Shown in pieces: positions 13,741 to 25,471 of a DNA stretch of 64,000 nucleotides. Origin of the DNA: JAEUMW01 sp039807745 (GTDB lineage Bacteria; Pseudomonadota; Gammaproteobacteria; Burkholderiales; JAEUMW01); contig JBDHRV010000002.1 of assembly GCA_039807745.1 (NCBI GenBank), forward strand, positions 1 through 64,000, written 5' to 3'. The position numbers were made by a program, and so were the translations under genes. Position 1 is the first letter of the stretch. The number at the start of each line of letters is the position of its first letter. The notes beneath the pieces are model-generated. The model was not told where the DNA came from, did not search any database, and saw only the letters and a program-made list of their open reading frames with translations.

Positions 13741-14529
13741 GTGACCGCGCATACCAGCTCCACCCTCGACGTTCCCCTCGTCGGGGCAGTGCCCAGACAT
13801 GTTGCCGTCATCATGGACGGCAACGGGCGCTGGGCCAAGAACCGATTCCTGCCCCGGGTCGCAGGCCACAAGCGCGGCGTCGCGGCAGTGCGCGCGGCGG
13901 TCGAGGGCTGCGTCGAGTTCGGCGTCGAATACCTGACCCTGTTCGCGTTCAGCAGCGAGAACTGGCGCCGTCCCGAGAAGGAGGTGTCGGTCCTGATGCA
14001 GCTCTTCGCGCGCACCCTCGAGCAGGAAGTCGAGAAGCTGCACGAGAACGGCATCCAGTTTCGCGTGGTCGGCGATCTCGCGCGCTTCGAGCCGCGACTG
14101 CGGCAACTGATAACGGCGGCCGAAGCCCTCACTGCCGGCAATCGCAGGATGACCCTGACAATAGCGGCGAACTACGGTGGGCGCTGGGACATTCTGCAGG
14201 CGATGCGGCGGATGATCGCGGCACGGCACGAGCTCGCCGACGGCAACTTCGCCGAGGCCGACCTGATCCCTTACCTGTCGATGAGCTACGCACCCGAGCC
14301 CGATCTCTTCATTCGCACTGGCGGCGAGAAGCGCATCAGCAACTTCCTCGTCTGGCAACTGGCCTACACCGAGCTCTACTTTACCGACACCCTCTGGCCA
14401 GACTTCGACCGTAACACCCTCGCCCGCGCGATCGACTCCTATCGCACTCGCGAGCGCCGCTTCGGCCGCACCAGCGAACAGCTGCAGACCGCCGTCGAAG
14501 TCCCGCTTCCGGTCGCCAAGCTCGGGTAG
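13741..14529 (+). CDS. uppS: Undecaprenyl diphosphate synthase
   Basis: UppS adds eight isopentenyl units in cis to farnesyl diphosphate, making the lipid carrier for peptidoglycan and O-antigen. The 262-residue protein has the catalytic loop [13 protein letters not shown] (Asp of MDG) near residues 22-34, [15 protein letters not shown] around 67-81, and the C-terminal substrate region [20 protein letters not shown] around 181-200. The start is a GTG with no gap after frr. Its partner genes dxr (isoprenoid precursor) and cdsA follow. Confidence 0.97.
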   Translation: MTAHTSSTLDVPLVGAVPRHVAVIMDGNGRWAKNRFLPRVAGHKRGVAAVRAAVEGCVEFGVEYLTLFAFSSENWRRPEKEVSVLMQLFARTLEQEVEKLHENGIQFRVVGDLARFEPRLRQLITAAEALTAGNRRMTLTIAANYGGRWDILQAMRRMIAARHELADGNFAEADLIPYLSMSYAPEPDLFIRTGGEKRISNFLVWQLAYTELYFTDTLWPDFDRNTLARAIDSYRTRERRFGRTSEQLQTAVEVPLPVAKLG

Positions 14530-14565
14530 CGGCGCGGCCGCGTCCCCGCGGTTGGTACGCGACTC

Positions 14566-15363
14566 ATGCTGAAGCAGCGAATCGTCACCGCGGTGGCGTT
14601 GATTGCGCTGTTTCTCGCGGCCGATTTCTATCTTTCGACGCTCGCCTGGGGACTGCTGCTGCTGGTCCCGATGGCGCTGGGGGCGTGGGAGTGGGCCGCC
14701 CTGGCGAAGTTTTCCAAGGGTGGGCATGCCGTCTTTACCGCCCTGGTGCTCGGCAGCTGCTTGGCCCTCGCCGCGGGCGGACGGGCAGCGGGGTCGGATG
14801 CCGCCGCGATCGTCGTGCTCGCGGTCGCCGTCGCCTTCTGGGCGAGCGTCGTGCCGCTCTGGCTGCATCGGGCGTGGTCGGTCCGCTCGCCGGTGAGCCT
14901 GGCGGCCGCGGGCTGGCTCGTGCTGGTGCCGGGCTGGTACGGGATGGTAGTCCTGCATCGCGACCCCGCCGCATTGCTCGCGCTCCTCGCCGTGGTGTGG
15001 ATTGCAGACAGCGCGGCATTTTTCGCCGGCCGGCGCTTCGGCCGTCACAAGCTCGCGCCATCGATCAGCCCGGGCAAGACCTGGGAGGGCGTAGGCGGAG
15101 CGTTCGCGGCCGTGCTACTGTACGCTCTGATTCTCGAGCGGGTGCCGCTTGTGGCAGGACTCAGGGGCGGTCTCTACGCCCTGGTGCTGGGCATGGCGAT
15201 CCTGGGCATTCTGGGCGACCTGTTCGAGTCCTGGATGAAGCGGCAGGCCGGCGTCAAGGACAGCGGGACGCTCCTTCCGGGGCACGGCGGCGTCCTCGAC
15301 CGGATCGACGCGCTGACGGCGGCCGTCCCGCTCGCGGCCCTATGGACTCTCCTCGATCGATAG
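14566..15363 (+). CDS. cdsA: Phosphatidate cytidylyltransferase
   Basis: CdsA makes CDP-diacylglycerol, the precursor of all phospholipid head groups. The 265-residue polytopic membrane protein has about eight hydrophobic segments. It ends with the full family signature, running from [15 protein letters not shown] to [14 protein letters not shown] at about residues 223-250, including the two acidic metal ligands. It lies 36 bases after uppS and is followed 4 bases later by dxr. Confidence 0.96.
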   Translation: MLKQRIVTAVALIALFLAADFYLSTLAWGLLLLVPMALGAWEWAALAKFSKGGHAVFTALVLGSCLALAAGGRAAGSDAAAIVVLAVAVAFWASVVPLWLHRAWSVRSPVSLAAAGWLVLVPGWYGMVVLHRDPAALLALLAVVWIADSAAFFAGRRFGRHKLAPSISPGKTWEGVGGAFAAVLLYALILERVPLVAGLRGGLYALVLGMAILGILGDLFESWMKRQAGVKDSGTLLPGHGGVLDRIDALTAAVPLAALWTLLDR

Positions 15364-15367
15364 ACCG

Positions 15368-16555
15368 ATGTCGTCCGTCCAATCCCTCACCATCCTCGGA
15401 TCGACCGGCAGTATCGGCGTCAACACGCTCGACGTGGTCGCCCGCCACCCGGACCGCTTCCGGGTCGTGGCGCTCTCCGCCCACACCCGGTCCGACGTGC
15501 TGTTCGACCAGTGCATGCGGTTTCGACCGCGCTATGCCGTGGCGGTCGACAGCCGCGCCGCGGGCGCGCTGCGCGAGCGCTTGCGCGGCGCGGGAACTCA
15601 GACCGAGGTGCTGTCCGGCGCCGCCGCGCTGGAGGAGATTGCCCGTCTGCCAGAAGCCGGCAGCGTGATGGCGGCCATCGTCGGGGCGGCTGGACTGCGC
15701 GCCGGGCTTGCCGCGGCGGAGGCCGGCAAGAAGGTGCTGCTCGCCAACAAGGAGGCGCTGGTCATGGCGGGCCCGATGTTCATCGATGCCGTGCGCCGCA
15801 ACCGGGCGGTGTTGCTGCCCATCGACAGCGAACACAACGCTATATTCCAGGCGCTGCCGCGGGACTTTCGCGGCAATCTCGACGAGGTGGGCGTGCGCCG
15901 CATCCTCCTCACCGCTTCCGGCGGCCCCTTTCGCGATGCCGCACCCGACGCGCTGGCGGCCGTCACGCCCGCCGAGGCGTGTGCCCATCCCAACTGGAGC
16001 ATGGGGCGGAAGATCTCGGTCGATTCGGCGACCCTCATGAACAAGGGTCTCGAGGTGATCGAGGCGCACTGGCTCTTCGATGCGCCGCCCGAGCGCATCC
16101 AGGTGGTGATCCATCCCCAGAGCGTGATTCACTCGATGGTGGAGTACATCGACGGGTCGGTCCTCGCGCAGCTCGGCAACCCGGACATGCGCACGCCGAT
16201 CGCTCACGCGCTGGCCTTCCCCGAACGCATCGATGCGGGCGTCACGGCCCTGGATCTGGTGCAGGTCGGCGCGCTAACGTTCGCGGCGCCGGACCCGCAG
16301 CGCTTCCCGTGTCTCGGCCTCGCCTACGCAGCGCTGCGGGCAGGTGGCACCGCCCCCGCCATCCTGAACGCGGCGAACGAGGTCGCGGTGGCGGCGTTTC
16401 TCGACAACCGCCTGCGCTTTCTGGAGATTCCGCGGATCATCGATGCCGTGATGCAGCGGGTCCCGGGTGCGAGCGCAACATCGATCGAAGACATTCTCGA
16501 TGCCGATGGCCGCGCGCGGGATGCAGCATCGGCGCTGCTCAGGGCGGCCGCGTGA
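15368..16555 (+). CDS. dxr: 1-deoxy-D-xylulose 5-phosphate reductoisomerase
   Basis: Dxr commits DXP to the MEP isoprenoid pathway using NADPH. The 395-residue protein has the dinucleotide loop [14 protein letters not shown] (residues 11-24), [12 protein letters not shown], the metal and substrate motif [11 protein letters not shown] around 151-161, and [19 protein letters not shown] around 208-226. Length is typical. It supplies precursors used by the nearby uppS. A 130-base gap with no recognisable gene or consensus promoter separates it from rseP. Confidence 0.97.
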   Translation: MSSVQSLTILGSTGSIGVNTLDVVARHPDRFRVVALSAHTRSDVLFDQCMRFRPRYAVAVDSRAAGALRERLRGAGTQTEVLSGAAALEEIARLPEAGSVMAAIVGAAGLRAGLAAAEAGKKVLLANKEALVMAGPMFIDAVRRNRAVLLPIDSEHNAIFQALPRDFRGNLDEVGVRRILLTASGGPFRDAAPDALAAVTPAEACAHPNWSMGRKISVDSATLMNKGLEVIEAHWLFDAPPERIQVVIHPQSVIHSMVEYIDGSVLAQLGNPDMRTPIAHALAFPERIDAGVTALDLVQVGALTFAAPDPQRFPCLGLAYAALRAGGTAPAILNAANEVAVAAFLDNRLRFLEIPRIIDAVMQRVPGASATSIEDILDADGRARDAASALLRAAA

Positions 16556-16685
16556 GCGCCATGTTCCGTCCGCAGGCACGTGCCATCCTGCTCGGACTCA
16601 CCGCGGGCGGGCTTCGAGGAGCGTCGAGCGCAAGACCGCGGTGGCGCGGGGCCCGACCACCATACCCCGGACTGGAGGTGAAACT

Positions 16686-18053
16686 GTGAGCTTGATCACC
16701 ACGATCGTCGCGTTTCTAGTCGCGCTCGGCCTGCTCATCGTGTTTCACGAGTACGGTCACTATCTCGCGGCACGGTTCTTCGACGTGAAGGTGCTGCGTT
16801 TTTCGGTCGGCTTCGGGCGGCCGATTCTCTCGCGCCGGCGCGGGCCAGATCAGACGGAGTGGGCACTCGGGGGCTTTCCCCTGGGCGGCTACGTGAAGAT
16901 GCTGGACGAGCGCGAGGGTCCGGTTGCACCGGCGGAGGCCCATCGAGCGTTCAACCGGCAATCGGTCTACAAGCGATTCGTGATCGTCGCGGCGGGGCCG
17001 ATCGCGAACTTCCTGCTCGCGATCCTGCTGTACTGGGGCCTCTTTCTCTCCGGCGTGCCGGGCGTGAAGCCGATGATCGGTCCGCCCATACCCGATTCGC
17101 CCGCCGCCGCCGCGGGCTTCGAGCCGGGTGAGACGCTCACGCGGGTCGACGGTGCGGTCATGCAGACGTGGCAGGACGCGCGCTGGGCGCTGCTCAAGGC
17201 CGGCATCGCACGCAGCAGCGTGAACATAGAAACCATCCGACCAGGTGGCACGGTCGCCCATCGCACGCTCGACCTGTCCGGGCTCGGGCCGGATGACCTC
17301 GACGGCGAGTTCATCGAGACCATCGGTCTCACACGCTTCCAGCCGCAGCTCGCGCCGAAGGTGGGACAGGTGCTCTCCGGCCGACCTGCCGAGCGCGCCG
17401 GACTCAAGGTGGGGGACGAGATCGTCGCCATCGATGGCACTGCGATCCGGCACTGGGCAGACGTCGTGCGCGCGATCAGCGAGGCTGCGGACGAAACGCT
17501 CGAGATCGAGGTGCGGCGCGCGAATGGCGTCGCGGACATCGTGACCGTCGTGCCCGAAGCGGTTACCGAGAACGGGCGGCGGGTGGGGCGCATCGGGTTC
17601 GCGCCACTGGTCGATCCGCGCGCCACGGAGCACCTGCGCACCGAGATCCGCTACGGTTTCTTCGAAGGCTTCGGGCGTGCCGTCGCGCGCACCTGGGAGA
17701 TGTCGATCTTCAGCCTGAAGATGATGGGGAAGATGATCCTGGGTGACGTGTCGCTCAAGAACCTCAGCGGACCGCTCACCATCGCGGATTACGCCGGCCA
17801 GTCGGCGCAGATGGGATGGGTGCCGTACCTGAGCTTCCTCGCGCTCGTGAGCGTGAGTCTCGGCGTGCTGAATCTGCTGCCGATCCCGTTATTGGACGGC
17901 GGGCACTTGATGTATTATATCGCCGAAATAATCAAGGGCAGACCCGTTTCGGAACGAGCGCTGGAACTGGGGCAGCATGTCGGCATCGCCCTGTTGTTCA
18001 CGCTGATGGCCTTCGCCATCTATAACGACATAACCCGCCTGCTCGGCGGCTGA
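16686..18053 (+). CDS. rseP: Site-2 intramembrane zinc metalloprotease RseP
   Basis: RseP cleaves membrane-embedded anti-sigma factors and remnant signal peptides; in enterics it completes RseA degradation in the sigmaE response. The 455-residue protein has HEYGH at residues 21-25 in the first membrane helix, two tandem PDZ domains at about 105-300, and the second metal site LDGGH with Asp404 near the C-terminus. I place the start at the GTG at 16686, which has GGAGGTG about 6 bases upstream and gives the normal family length. The frame is open further upstream to 16467 inside dxr but without support. bamA follows after 6 bases. Confidence 0.96.
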   Translation: MSLITTIVAFLVALGLLIVFHEYGHYLAARFFDVKVLRFSVGFGRPILSRRRGPDQTEWALGGFPLGGYVKMLDEREGPVAPAEAHRAFNRQSVYKRFVIVAAGPIANFLLAILLYWGLFLSGVPGVKPMIGPPIPDSPAAAAGFEPGETLTRVDGAVMQTWQDARWALLKAGIARSSVNIETIRPGGTVAHRTLDLSGLGPDDLDGEFIETIGLTRFQPQLAPKVGQVLSGRPAERAGLKVGDEIVAIDGTAIRHWADVVRAISEAADETLEIEVRRANGVADIVTVVPEAVTENGRRVGRIGFAPLVDPRATEHLRTEIRYGFFEGFGRAVARTWEMSIFSLKMMGKMILGDVSLKNLSGPLTIADYAGQSAQMGWVPYLSFLALVSVSLGVLNLLPIPLLDGGHLMYYIAEIIKGRPVSERALELGQHVGIALLFTLMAFAIYNDITRLLGG

Positions 18054-18059
18054 TCCGGG

Positions 18060-20333
18060 ATGAAGAAACGCCTCCTCGCAGTTCTGCTGCTGTCATTCTA
18101 CGCGTCCCGTGCTTTTTCCTTCGAACCCTTCGTCGTGCGGGACATTCGCGTCGAGGGCATCCAGCGGACCGAGGCCGGCACCGTCTTCAGCTACCTGCCG
18201 GTGAGGGTGGGCGAGACCATGACCGAGGAGGCGGCCGCGGCGGCGATCCGCTCCCTGTATGCCACCGGCTTTTTCAAGGACGTGCGCCTGGAGGTGGAGG
18301 GCAACGTTCTCATCGTCATGGTCGAGGAGCGTCCGGCGATCGCGCAGATCGAGATCAGCGGCAACAAGGAATTCGACAAGGAAGCGCTGAAAAAGGGCTT
18401 GAAGCAGATCGGGCTCGCGGAGTCGCGCATCTACGACCGGGCGCTGCTGGAACGGGCGGAGCAGGAGTTGAAGCGCCAGTACATCAGCAAAGGGAAGTAC
18501 GGCGTGAAGATCACCACCACGGTGACGCCGCTCGACCGCAACCGGGTGTCGATCACCTTCAACATCAACGAAGGTGATGTCGCCAAGATCCGCAGCATCA
18601 ACATCGTCGGCAACAAGGCTTTTCCGGAAAAGGAGCTCCTGAGTCAGATCAACCTGACGACACCGGGCTGGATCACCTGGTTCACGAAGAACGATCAGTA
18701 CTCGAAGCAGAAGCTCGCGGGCGATCTCGAGACCCTGCGCTCCTTCTATCTCAATCGCGGCTATCTCGAGTTCGACATCGAGTCCACTCAGGTCTCGATC
18801 ACGCCCGACAAGAAGGACATCTACATCACCATCAACGTCTCCGAGGGGCCCCAGTTCCGCGTGTCGGACGTGAAGCTCGCGGGCGATCTCATCGTGCCCG
18901 AAGCGGAGCTCACGCCACTCATCAAGCTCAAGCCCGGCGAGATCTTCTCGCGCGAGAAGCTGACCGAATCGACCAAGGCGATCAGCGATCGGCTCGGCAA
19001 CGAGGGCTATGCCTTTGCCAACGTGAACGCCGCGCCCGAGGTCAACAAGGACGCGGACACCGTCAGTTTCGTGCTCTTCGTCGATCCGGGACGGCGCGTC
19101 TACATTCGCCGCATCAACGTGGCGGGCAACACGCGCACCCGGGACGAAGTCATTCGGCGCGAGATGCGGCAGATGGAGGCGGGGTGGTACGACTCGCGTA
19201 AGATCCAGCGCTCCAAGCAGCGCGTCGACAAGCTCGGCTACTTCAGCGAGGTGAACGTCGAGACCCCGGCGGTGCAAGGCACGACGGATCAGGTGGACGT
19301 CAACATGAGCGTGGTCGAGCGACCCACGGGCAACGTGCTTTTCGGCGCGGGCTTTTCGAGCGCAGACAAGATCATCCTGTCGGCGTCGGTCTCGCAGAAC
19401 AACATTTTCGGGTCGGGCAACGCGCTGTCGCTGCAGGTGAACGGCGGGCGGGTGAACTCCATCGCGTCACTCTCCTTCACCAATCCCTACTTCACGCAGG
19501 ACGGGGTGAGCGCCGGGTTCGATGTCTACCGGCGCAAGACGAACACCTCGAACCTGAGCGGTGTCGCGCCGTATATCAACACCACGACTGGCGCCGGTGT
19601 GCGCTTCGGATTCCCGCTCGCGGAGACCGACTTCATCAATTTCGGGCTCGGTTTCGAGTACATCCAGATCGAGCTCTTCGCCAACAGCCCGCTGCGCTTC
19701 CGCGAGTTCGTGAACGAGTTTGGAGCCGACACCACGTCACTCAACCTCACCACCAGCTGGGCGCGCGATCGGCGGGACAGCGTCATCTGGCCGACCAGTG
19801 GGCCGCTCACCCGGGTGATAGGCGAGCTCGGTATACCGCCGGCCGATCTCACTTATTACAAGACGTCGTTCCAACAACAGTACTATTACCCCTTCACGGA
19901 ACGCTGGGTCGGTTTCGTCAACGCCGAACTCGGGGTGGCGGGCGGTTACGACAACAAGTCGCTGCCGTTCTTCAAGAACTTCTTCGTGGGTGGCGTGAAT
20001 TCGGTGCGCGGTTACCGGACGGGGACGATCGGCCCGAAGGACATTCAAGGCGCCGCGGTCGGTGCCGACAAGAAAATCGTGCTCAACGCGGAAGTGCTTT
20101 TCCCTCTCCCCGGCATGGGCAAGGACAAGTCCATCCGCATGATCGCCTTTGCAGACGCCGGTACGGTGTCCGATTCGTGGGATCTTTTCTCCGAGATGCG
20201 ATACTCGGCCGGACTCGGCGTGAACTGGTTCTCACCCTTCGGACCGCTCAAGGTTTACGTCGCCAAGGCCATCAATCCGGATCCGAGGGACCAGACGGAG
20301 GTTTTCCAGTTCACGTTCGGCACGCAGTTTTGA
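18060..20333 (+). CDS. bamA: Outer membrane protein assembly factor BamA
   Basis: BamA is the core of the complex that inserts beta-barrel proteins into the outer membrane. The 757-residue precursor has a signal peptide ([20 protein letters not shown]), five POTRA repeats (from [15 protein letters not shown] through about residue 420), and a C-terminal 16-strand barrel. The conserved loop 6 motif is VRGYRTG near residue 648. It ends in FTFGTQF, with the terminal phenylalanine typical of barrel proteins. Context rseP-bamA-skp-lpxD is the usual one. Confidence 0.97.
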   Translation: MKKRLLAVLLLSFYASRAFSFEPFVVRDIRVEGIQRTEAGTVFSYLPVRVGETMTEEAAAAAIRSLYATGFFKDVRLEVEGNVLIVMVEERPAIAQIEISGNKEFDKEALKKGLKQIGLAESRIYDRALLERAEQELKRQYISKGKYGVKITTTVTPLDRNRVSITFNINEGDVAKIRSINIVGNKAFPEKELLSQINLTTPGWITWFTKNDQYSKQKLAGDLETLRSFYLNRGYLEFDIESTQVSITPDKKDIYITINVSEGPQFRVSDVKLAGDLIVPEAELTPLIKLKPGEIFSREKLTESTKAISDRLGNEGYAFANVNAAPEVNKDADTVSFVLFVDPGRRVYIRRINVAGNTRTRDEVIRREMRQMEAGWYDSRKIQRSKQRVDKLGYFSEVNVETPAVQGTTDQVDVNMSVVERPTGNVLFGAGFSSADKIILSASVSQNNIFGSGNALSLQVNGGRVNSIASLSFTNPYFTQDGVSAGFDVYRRKTNTSNLSGVAPYINTTTGAGVRFGFPLAETDFINFGLGFEYIQIELFANSPLRFREFVNEFGADTTSLNLTTSWARDRRDSVIWPTSGPLTRVIGELGIPPADLTYYKTSFQQQYYYPFTERWVGFVNAELGVAGGYDNKSLPFFKNFFVGGVNSVRGYRTGTIGPKDIQGAAVGADKKIVLNAEVLFPLPGMGKDKSIRMIAFADAGTVSDSWDLFSEMRYSAGLGVNWFSPFGPLKVYVAKAINPDPRDQTEVFQFTFGTQF

Positions 20334-20397
20334 GCCGCGCGAGAGGGGACGAATCTTGCCGCGGCCGCTTTATTTGGGAATCGAATCAGGAGGCACT

Positions 20398-20898
20398 ATG
20401 AGGAAGAGGAAGCTGGTGGCGGTGATCGCAGCTTCCCTGCTCTGGACGGGAAGCCTGGGTGCCGAGGAACTGCGGATCGGCGTCGTTCGCACCGACCGCA
20501 TCCTGCAGGAGTCCGGCCCCATGATCAAGGCGCAAAAGAAGCTGGAAAAGGAGTTCGCCACCCGCGAGCAGGAATTGCAGAAGGTCGCGAAGCAGGCGCG
20601 CGACCTGCAAACCCAGCTCGAGAAGGAAGGAGTGACCCTGTCGGAGTCCGACCGGCGCGCCAAGGAACAGGAGCTCAATCGCGTCAATCGCGACCTGCAG
20701 AGGATGCAACGCGAGCTGCGCGAGGATTACAATCTGCGCCGCAACGAAGAGTGGTCGGCGGTGCTCGAGCGCGTGAACAAGGTCATTAACGGCATCGCGG
20801 AGCAGGAAAAGTACGACCTCATCCTGCAGGACGCCGTGTATGTGAGCAAGCGCGTCGACATTACGGACAAGGTCCTGAAGGCGCTGGCGGACAAGTGA
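20398..20898 (+). CDS. skp: Periplasmic chaperone Skp/OmpH family
   Basis: Skp holds unfolded outer-membrane proteins in the periplasm on their way to BamA. The start at 20398 has a perfect AGGAGG at 20388-20393 and opens a signal peptide ([22 protein letters not shown]) with likely cleavage before EELRIGV. The rest of the 166-residue protein is helical and rich in Glu, Gln, Lys and Arg, matching the coiled-coil arms of Skp. The frame runs upstream to 20356, but that start is not needed. Confidence 0.92.
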   Translation: MRKRKLVAVIAASLLWTGSLGAEELRIGVVRTDRILQESGPMIKAQKKLEKEFATREQELQKVAKQARDLQTQLEKEGVTLSESDRRAKEQELNRVNRDLQRMQRELREDYNLRRNEEWSAVLERVNKVINGIAEQEKYDLILQDAVYVSKRVDITDKVLKALADK

Positions 20899-20962
20899 TA
20901 CCCGGGACGTCGGGAGAACGGCGTCTCTTCGGTGGTCGAGGACAACGGGAGAGCCTCGCATC

Positions 20963-21982
20963 GTGAAGCTCCAGGAGATCGTCACGCGGTTCGGCGGCGA
21001 GTTGCTCGGATCGCCGGAGACGGACGTCACTCGCATCGTGCCCCTTGAGCGTGCCGGTGTGGGGGACCTTGCCTTCGTGAGCTCGGCGAAGCAGGCTTGG
21101 CGACTCGAGACGACGGCAGCAGGCGCCGTGATTCTCGGTCCGGAGTTGCGCGATGCCACCGCTCGGCCGCGCATCGTGTGCGCCAATCCGTACGCTTACT
21201 TCGCCCGCGTGAGCGCGGTGCTGCACCCCGCGCCGGCGCACGCTGCGGGGGTGCACGCGGCCGCGGTTGTCACGCCGGGCGCCAAGGTCGACGCGTCCGC
21301 GAGCGTGGCCGCCGGCGCCTGGGTGGGCGAAGGAGCCTGTGTCGGCGCCCGCTCGGTGATCGAGTCGGGTGCGCGCGTCGGCGCGGGCGCCCGGATCGGC
21401 GAGGACTGTCACCTGTATCCGAACGCCGTCGTCTATCACGGCTGCGTACTCGGCAACCGGGTCGCGCTGCACGGCGGGGCGGTCATCGGCGCCGACGGTT
21501 TCGGCCTCGCGCCCGACGAAGGCCGTTGGGTGAAGATTCCGCAGATTGGCCGTGTCGTCATCGGCGACGACGTCGAGATCGGCGCCAACAGCACCGTCGA
21601 TCGCGGTACGCTGGACGACACCGTGATCGAGGAGGGTGTCAAGATCGACAACCAGGTGCAGATCGGTCATAACTGTCGAATCGGGGCCCACACGGCGATC
21701 GCGGCTTGCGTGGGCGTCGCCGGCAGCACCCGTGTCGGGCGCCGCTGCCGCATCGCAGGCGCGGCGATGATTCAGGGACACATCGAGATCTGCGACGATG
21801 TCACAATCTCGGCCGCTACTGCGATCATGAAGTCGATTCGCGAGCCTGGCACCTACACGTCGATCTACCCGTTCCAGGAGCACCGAGCATGGATCAGGAA
21901 CGCAGCGCACCTGCGTCACATGGACAGCCTGGTGGAGAAAATCAAAGCGATCGAGAAGCGCCTGCAAGAACTGGGAGGATGA
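20963..21982 (+). CDS. lpxD: UDP-3-O-acylglucosamine N-acyltransferase
   Basis: LpxD adds the second, N-linked acyl chain in lipid A synthesis from acyl-ACP. The 339-residue protein has an N-terminal uridine-binding domain followed by a left-handed beta-helix of hexapeptide repeats (from about residue 105). The catalytic-histidine motif is QIGHNCRIG at about residue 235, preceded by [14 protein letters not shown]. Start is a GTG at 20963 ([14 protein letters not shown]). The TGA lies 5 bases before the fabZ ATG. Confidence 0.96.
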   Translation: MKLQEIVTRFGGELLGSPETDVTRIVPLERAGVGDLAFVSSAKQAWRLETTAAGAVILGPELRDATARPRIVCANPYAYFARVSAVLHPAPAHAAGVHAAAVVTPGAKVDASASVAAGAWVGEGACVGARSVIESGARVGAGARIGEDCHLYPNAVVYHGCVLGNRVALHGGAVIGADGFGLAPDEGRWVKIPQIGRVVIGDDVEIGANSTVDRGTLDDTVIEEGVKIDNQVQIGHNCRIGAHTAIAACVGVAGSTRVGRRCRIAGAAMIQGHIEICDDVTISAATAIMKSIREPGTYTSIYPFQEHRAWIRNAAHLRHMDSLVEKIKAIEKRLQELGG

Positions 21983-21987
21983 CATCC

Positions 21988-22434
21988 ATGAACCAGATGG
22001 AAATCACGGAAGTCCTGCGCTACCTGCCCCACCGTTATCCGTTTCTGCTGGTCGACCGGGTGCTGTCGCTCGAGCCGGGAAAGAACATCGTAGGTCTCAA
22101 GAACGTGACCATCAACGAGCCGTTCTTCCAGGGACACTTTCCCCATCACCCGGTGATGCCCGGCGTGCTCATCGTCGAGTCGCTCGCCCAGGCGGCGGCG
22201 ATTCTCCAGTTCAAGAGCAGCGACACCCCCGCCGACGACAGCTATGCCTACTACTTCGTGGGCATCGACCGTGCGCGCTTCCGGGCGCCGGTGGGCCCGG
22301 GCGATCAGCTGGTGCTGAACGTGGAGCTCGTGCGCTTCATGCGTGGCATCTGGAAGTTCGCAGCTGCCGCCAGGGTCGGCGAGACGCTGGTCGCCGAGGC
22401 CGAGCTCATGTGCACCGTGCGCTCGCTCAAATGA
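21988..22434 (+). CDS. fabZ: 3-hydroxyacyl-ACP dehydratase FabZ
   Basis: FabZ dehydrates 3-hydroxyacyl-ACP in fatty-acid elongation and competes with LpxA for hydroxyacyl chains. The 148-residue protein has [11 protein letters not shown] at 13-23 and the active-site stretch [14 protein letters not shown], followed by VESLAQAA; the catalytic His and Glu are in these. I choose ATG 21988 because GGGAGG at 21973-21978 is 9 bases upstream. An in-frame ATG at 21979 touches that site and overlaps the lpxD stop. The TGA overlaps lpxA as ATGA. Confidence 0.96.
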   Translation: MNQMEITEVLRYLPHRYPFLLVDRVLSLEPGKNIVGLKNVTINEPFFQGHFPHHPVMPGVLIVESLAQAAAILQFKSSDTPADDSYAYYFVGIDRARFRAPVGPGDQLVLNVELVRFMRGIWKFAAAARVGETLVAEAELMCTVRSLK

Positions 22435-23201
22435 TTCACCCGACCGCCATCGTCCACCACGGGGCTCGCCTCGCGTCCGACGTGGAGGTCGGGCCCTACG
22501 CCGTGATCGGCGACGCTGTCGAGGTCGGCGCGGGCAGTTCGATCGGGGCCCATGCCGTGATCAACGGACCGACCCGCATCGGCCGCGACAACCGCATCTT
22601 CCAGTTCGTCTCCCTGGGCGAGATGCCGCAGGACAAGAAGTACCGTGGCGAGCGCACCTCGCTCGAGATCGGCGACGGCAACACCATCCGCGAGTTCTGC
22701 ACGTTCAATCGCGGCACGGTGCAGGACGCCGGCGCCACCCGCGTCGGGAACGACAACTGGATCATGGCCTACGTGCATCTCGCACACGACTGCCAGATCG
22801 GCAGCCACACCGTGTTCGCCAACAATGCGCAACTCGCCGGCCACGTGCATGTCGGCGATCACGCGATCCTCGGCGGGTTCACGGTGGTCCACCAGTACGT
22901 GCGCATCGGCGCTCACGCCATCACCGCCATGGGCACGATCGTGCTGCAGGACATCCCGCCCTTCGTGACCGCGGCCGGCAACACTGCCAAGCCGTACGGC
23001 ATCAACTCCGAGGGTCTCAAGCGGCGCGGCTTCAGCGCCGAAACCATCGCGCAGATCAAGCGTGCGTACAAGAGCCTTTACCGCTCCGGACTCTCGCTCG
23101 AAGACGCACGCCTGGAGATCGCGAGGCAGTTCACCGATTGCGCAGCACTGGAGCCGCTGGTCGACTTTCTCGATCAGTCGAGCCGCGCCATCATCCGGTA
23201 G
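22431..23201 (+). CDS. lpxA: UDP-N-acetylglucosamine acyltransferase
   Basis: LpxA carries out the first step of lipid A synthesis, moving a 3-hydroxyacyl chain from ACP to UDP-GlcNAc. The 256-residue protein starts [14 protein letters not shown] and is built of hexapeptide repeats forming a beta-helix. The catalytic histidine is in [14 protein letters not shown] (about residue 122), and a helical C-terminus follows ([12 protein letters not shown] onward). Length is close to the 262 of E. coli. ATG overlaps the fabZ stop by four bases, indicating translational coupling. Confidence 0.97.
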   Translation: MIHPTAIVHHGARLASDVEVGPYAVIGDAVEVGAGSSIGAHAVINGPTRIGRDNRIFQFVSLGEMPQDKKYRGERTSLEIGDGNTIREFCTFNRGTVQDAGATRVGNDNWIMAYVHLAHDCQIGSHTVFANNAQLAGHVHVGDHAILGGFTVVHQYVRIGAHAITAMGTIVLQDIPPFVTAAGNTAKPYGINSEGLKRRGFSAETIAQIKRAYKSLYRSGLSLEDARLEIARQFTDCAALEPLVDFLDQSSRAIIR

Positions 23202-23206
23202 CGTCC

Positions 23207-24412
23207 ATGAGCCTGGGTGGCAGACCGCCGCGCATCGGCATCGTCGCCGGGGAAGCCTCGGGCGACCAGCTCGGCAGCCATCTCATGCAGGCGGTGCAGG
23301 CGCATTTCCCCGGCGCCACGTTCTTCGGCATCGGCGGGCCGAAGATGCAGGGCCTCGGCATGGATGTCTGGTTTCCGATGGAGAAGCTCGCGGTGCGCGG
23401 CTTCGTCGAAGTGCTGAAGCACTACAGCGAGATCGTCGGCATCCGGCGCAAGTTGAAGTCACGGCTGCTCGCAGCCAGGCCGGATCTTTTCATCGGCATC
23501 GATGCACCGGCGTTCAACATGGATCTGGAGACCGACCTGAAGCAGGCCGGTATCCCCACCATCCACTACGTCTGCCCGCAGTTCTGGGCGTGGAACCGGG
23601 GGCGGCTGCCCGCCATGCAGCGTGCCGTGTCGCGCATCCTGGCGCTCTTCCCGTTCGAGGTGCCGATGCTGGAGGAAGCGGGCATCCCCGCCACCTTCGT
23701 CGGCCACCCGCTCGCGGACATGCTGCCGGAGCGCCCGGATCGGGACGGGATGCGCGAACAGATGCGGCTGCCCAAGCAGGGGCTCGTCATCGCCATGCTT
23801 CCAGGCAGTCGTCAGGTGGAAGTGAAGGCGATGGGCAGTCTGTTCGTCCAGGCGGCCCGAGCGATCCTGGGGCAGAAACCCGATGCGCACTTTCTCGTAC
23901 CGCTGGTGAGTCGCGAGACGCGCGTGCTCTTCGAGACTGCGCTATACGAGCACGCCCCGGACGGACTTCCTCTCACGATGCTCTATGGACACGCCCACGA
24001 CGCGATGGTCGCGGCGGATGCGGTGCTGGTGGCATCCGGTACGGCATCGCTCGAAGCAGCGCTGCTCAAGCGGCCGATGGTGATCACCTACAAGCTGCCG
24101 AGCCTCACTTACTGGATCGCGAAGCGCCGCATCTATCTGCCCTACGTCGGGCTGCCCAACGTGCTGGCCGGCGAGTTCATCGTCCCGGAGCTGATCCAGG
24201 ACGATGCCACGCCGGAGCGCCTGGCGGAAACTCTGGTACGCATCCTGGATGACCCGGACGGGCGGCGCGCGTTGGACGCACGCTTCGTCGAGATGCATCG
24301 CGCCCTCAAGCAGGACACGGCGCAGCGGGTGATCGAGGCGATATCGATCGTCCTCGGTGAGCGACCCGCGCTCGCGCGTCCCGCGCAGCGCCTGGCGGGG
24401 GAGGGCACTTGA
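23207..24412 (+). CDS. lpxB: Lipid-A-disaccharide synthase
   Basis: LpxB joins UDP-2,3-diacylglucosamine and lipid X to make the lipid A disaccharide at the inner face of the inner membrane. The 401-residue GT-B enzyme has [13 protein letters not shown] near residues 13-25, [14 protein letters not shown] around 122-135, [12 protein letters not shown] around 200-211, and [18 protein letters not shown] around 267-284. It begins 5 bases after lpxA. The C-terminal tail is slightly longer than in E. coli. The stop overlaps the TTG start of rnhB. Confidence 0.97.
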   Translation: MSLGGRPPRIGIVAGEASGDQLGSHLMQAVQAHFPGATFFGIGGPKMQGLGMDVWFPMEKLAVRGFVEVLKHYSEIVGIRRKLKSRLLAARPDLFIGIDAPAFNMDLETDLKQAGIPTIHYVCPQFWAWNRGRLPAMQRAVSRILALFPFEVPMLEEAGIPATFVGHPLADMLPERPDRDGMREQMRLPKQGLVIAMLPGSRQVEVKAMGSLFVQAARAILGQKPDAHFLVPLVSRETRVLFETALYEHAPDGLPLTMLYGHAHDAMVAADAVLVASGTASLEAALLKRPMVITYKLPSLTYWIAKRRIYLPYVGLPNVLAGEFIVPELIQDDATPERLAETLVRILDDPDGRRALDARFVEMHRALKQDTAQRVIEAISIVLGERPALARPAQRLAGEGT

Positions 24413-24999
24413 GCGGTGCGCAGCTGCTCGTGTGCGGCATGGACGAAGCCGGGCGCGGCCCGCTGGCGGGCCCGGTCGTCGCGGCGGCGGTGATCCTCGA
24501 TCGGCGACGGCCGATCGCGGGCCTTGCGGATTCCAAAGTACTGTCGCCGCGGCGGCGCGAGGTGCTCGCCTTGCAGATCCGTGAACGCGCCCTCGCCTGG
24601 GCGCTGGGACGCGCGGAGGTCGAAGAGATCGACTGCCTGAACATCCTGCAGGCGACACTGCTCGCGATGCAGCGCGCGGTGTGCGCGCTGGGGATCGTGC
24701 CCGGGACAGCGCTGGTGGACGGCAATCGCTGCCCCGAGCTCCCGTTCCCGGCGCGCGCGATCGTGCAGGGCGATGCGTCCGTCCCCTGCATCTCGGCCGC
24801 CTCGATACTTGCGAAGACCGAGCGTGACGCGGCGATGCGGGCGCTGCACGCGCGCTTTCCCGACTACGGCTTCGACATCCACAAGGGCTATCCGACCGCC
24901 AAGCACGTGGCAGCGCTGCGCAGGCACGGCGCATCGCCGGTGCACCGCAAGTCGTTCCACCCGGTCTGCGATCTCCTGCACCAGCAAGCGCTGCTGTGA
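24409..24999 (+). CDS. rnhB: Ribonuclease HII
   Basis: RNase HII removes single ribonucleotides and RNA primers from RNA-DNA hybrids. The 196-residue protein has the catalytic DE pair in [15 protein letters not shown], a third acid in [13 protein letters not shown], and the conserved [13 protein letters not shown]. The likely start is a TTG at 24409 overlapping the lpxB TGA (TTGA), which gives the usual N-terminus just before the first strand. Its own TGA overlaps the GTG of the next gene. The lpxB-rnhB order is conserved in proteobacteria. Confidence 0.95.
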   Translation: MSGAQLLVCGMDEAGRGPLAGPVVAAAVILDRRRPIAGLADSKVLSPRRREVLALQIRERALAWALGRAEVEEIDCLNILQATLLAMQRAVCALGIVPGTALVDGNRCPELPFPARAIVQGDASVPCISAASILAKTERDAAMRALHARFPDYGFDIHKGYPTAKHVAALRRHGASPVHRKSFHPVCDLLHQQALL

Positions 25000-25451
25000 A
25001 GATCGCCGTCTTCTTTCACGTGCTGGGCGTGGTGGTGTGGGTCGGCGGGATGTTCTTCGCCTACTTGGCGCTGCGTCCGGCCGCCGCCCAACTCCTCGAA
25101 CCGCCGCAGCGGCTCCCCCTGTGGCAGGAGACGCTCCGGCGCTTCTTCAACTGGGTCTGGCTCGCGGTGGTGCTCGTGCTCGCGAGCGGGCTGTGGATGC
25201 TGTTCCAGATGGGCGGCTTCGCAGGGGCACCCGTTTACGTTCACGCCATGCTGCTGCTCGGGCTGATCATGATGGCGATCTTCGTTCAGGTGTTCTTCAT
25301 GCCCTTCCGGCGCCTCACGACGCACGCCGGCGCGAAGGACTGGAAAGCTGCCGGTGCAGCACTCAACGAGATCCGTCAGCGCGTCGCTCTCAATCTCGTC
25401 CTCGGGCTGCTCACCATCGCGATCGCCACCGTGGGCGCCGCAATACTCTGA
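24996..25451 (+). CDS. Small polytopic membrane protein, CopD-like
   Basis: This 151-residue protein has four predicted membrane helices: about 1-25 ([26 protein letters not shown]), 50-72, 80-100 and 130-150. The conserved-looking [15 protein letters not shown] with a histidine and tryptophan in helix 1, and charged loops, resemble CopD-type or related b-type-cytochrome-like membrane proteins. I cannot assign a substrate. The GTG start overlaps the rnhB stop (GTGA), so it is probably made with it. The RNA methyltransferase gene follows 20 bases later. Confidence 0.7.
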   Translation: MKIAVFFHVLGVVVWVGGMFFAYLALRPAAAQLLEPPQRLPLWQETLRRFFNWVWLAVVLVLASGLWMLFQMGGFAGAPVYVHAMLLLGLIMMAIFVQVFFMPFRRLTTHAGAKDWKAAGAALNEIRQRVALNLVLGLLTIAIATVGAAIL

Positions 25452-25471
25452 CCGCACTCCCGAAAGCGGCG

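Noticed and set aside
13408..15048. 546-codon minus-strand frame opposite frr, uppS and cdsA
   Set aside because: Spans three well-identified genes on the other strand and shows no domain.
16467..16685. N-terminal extension of rseP
   Set aside because: Lies inside dxr and the gap; the GTG at 16686 has a strong GGAGGTG and gives the family N-terminus.
16556..16685. SigmaE promoter before rseP-bamA
   Set aside because: No GGAAC-type -35 with a matching -10 is visible in this 130-base gap.
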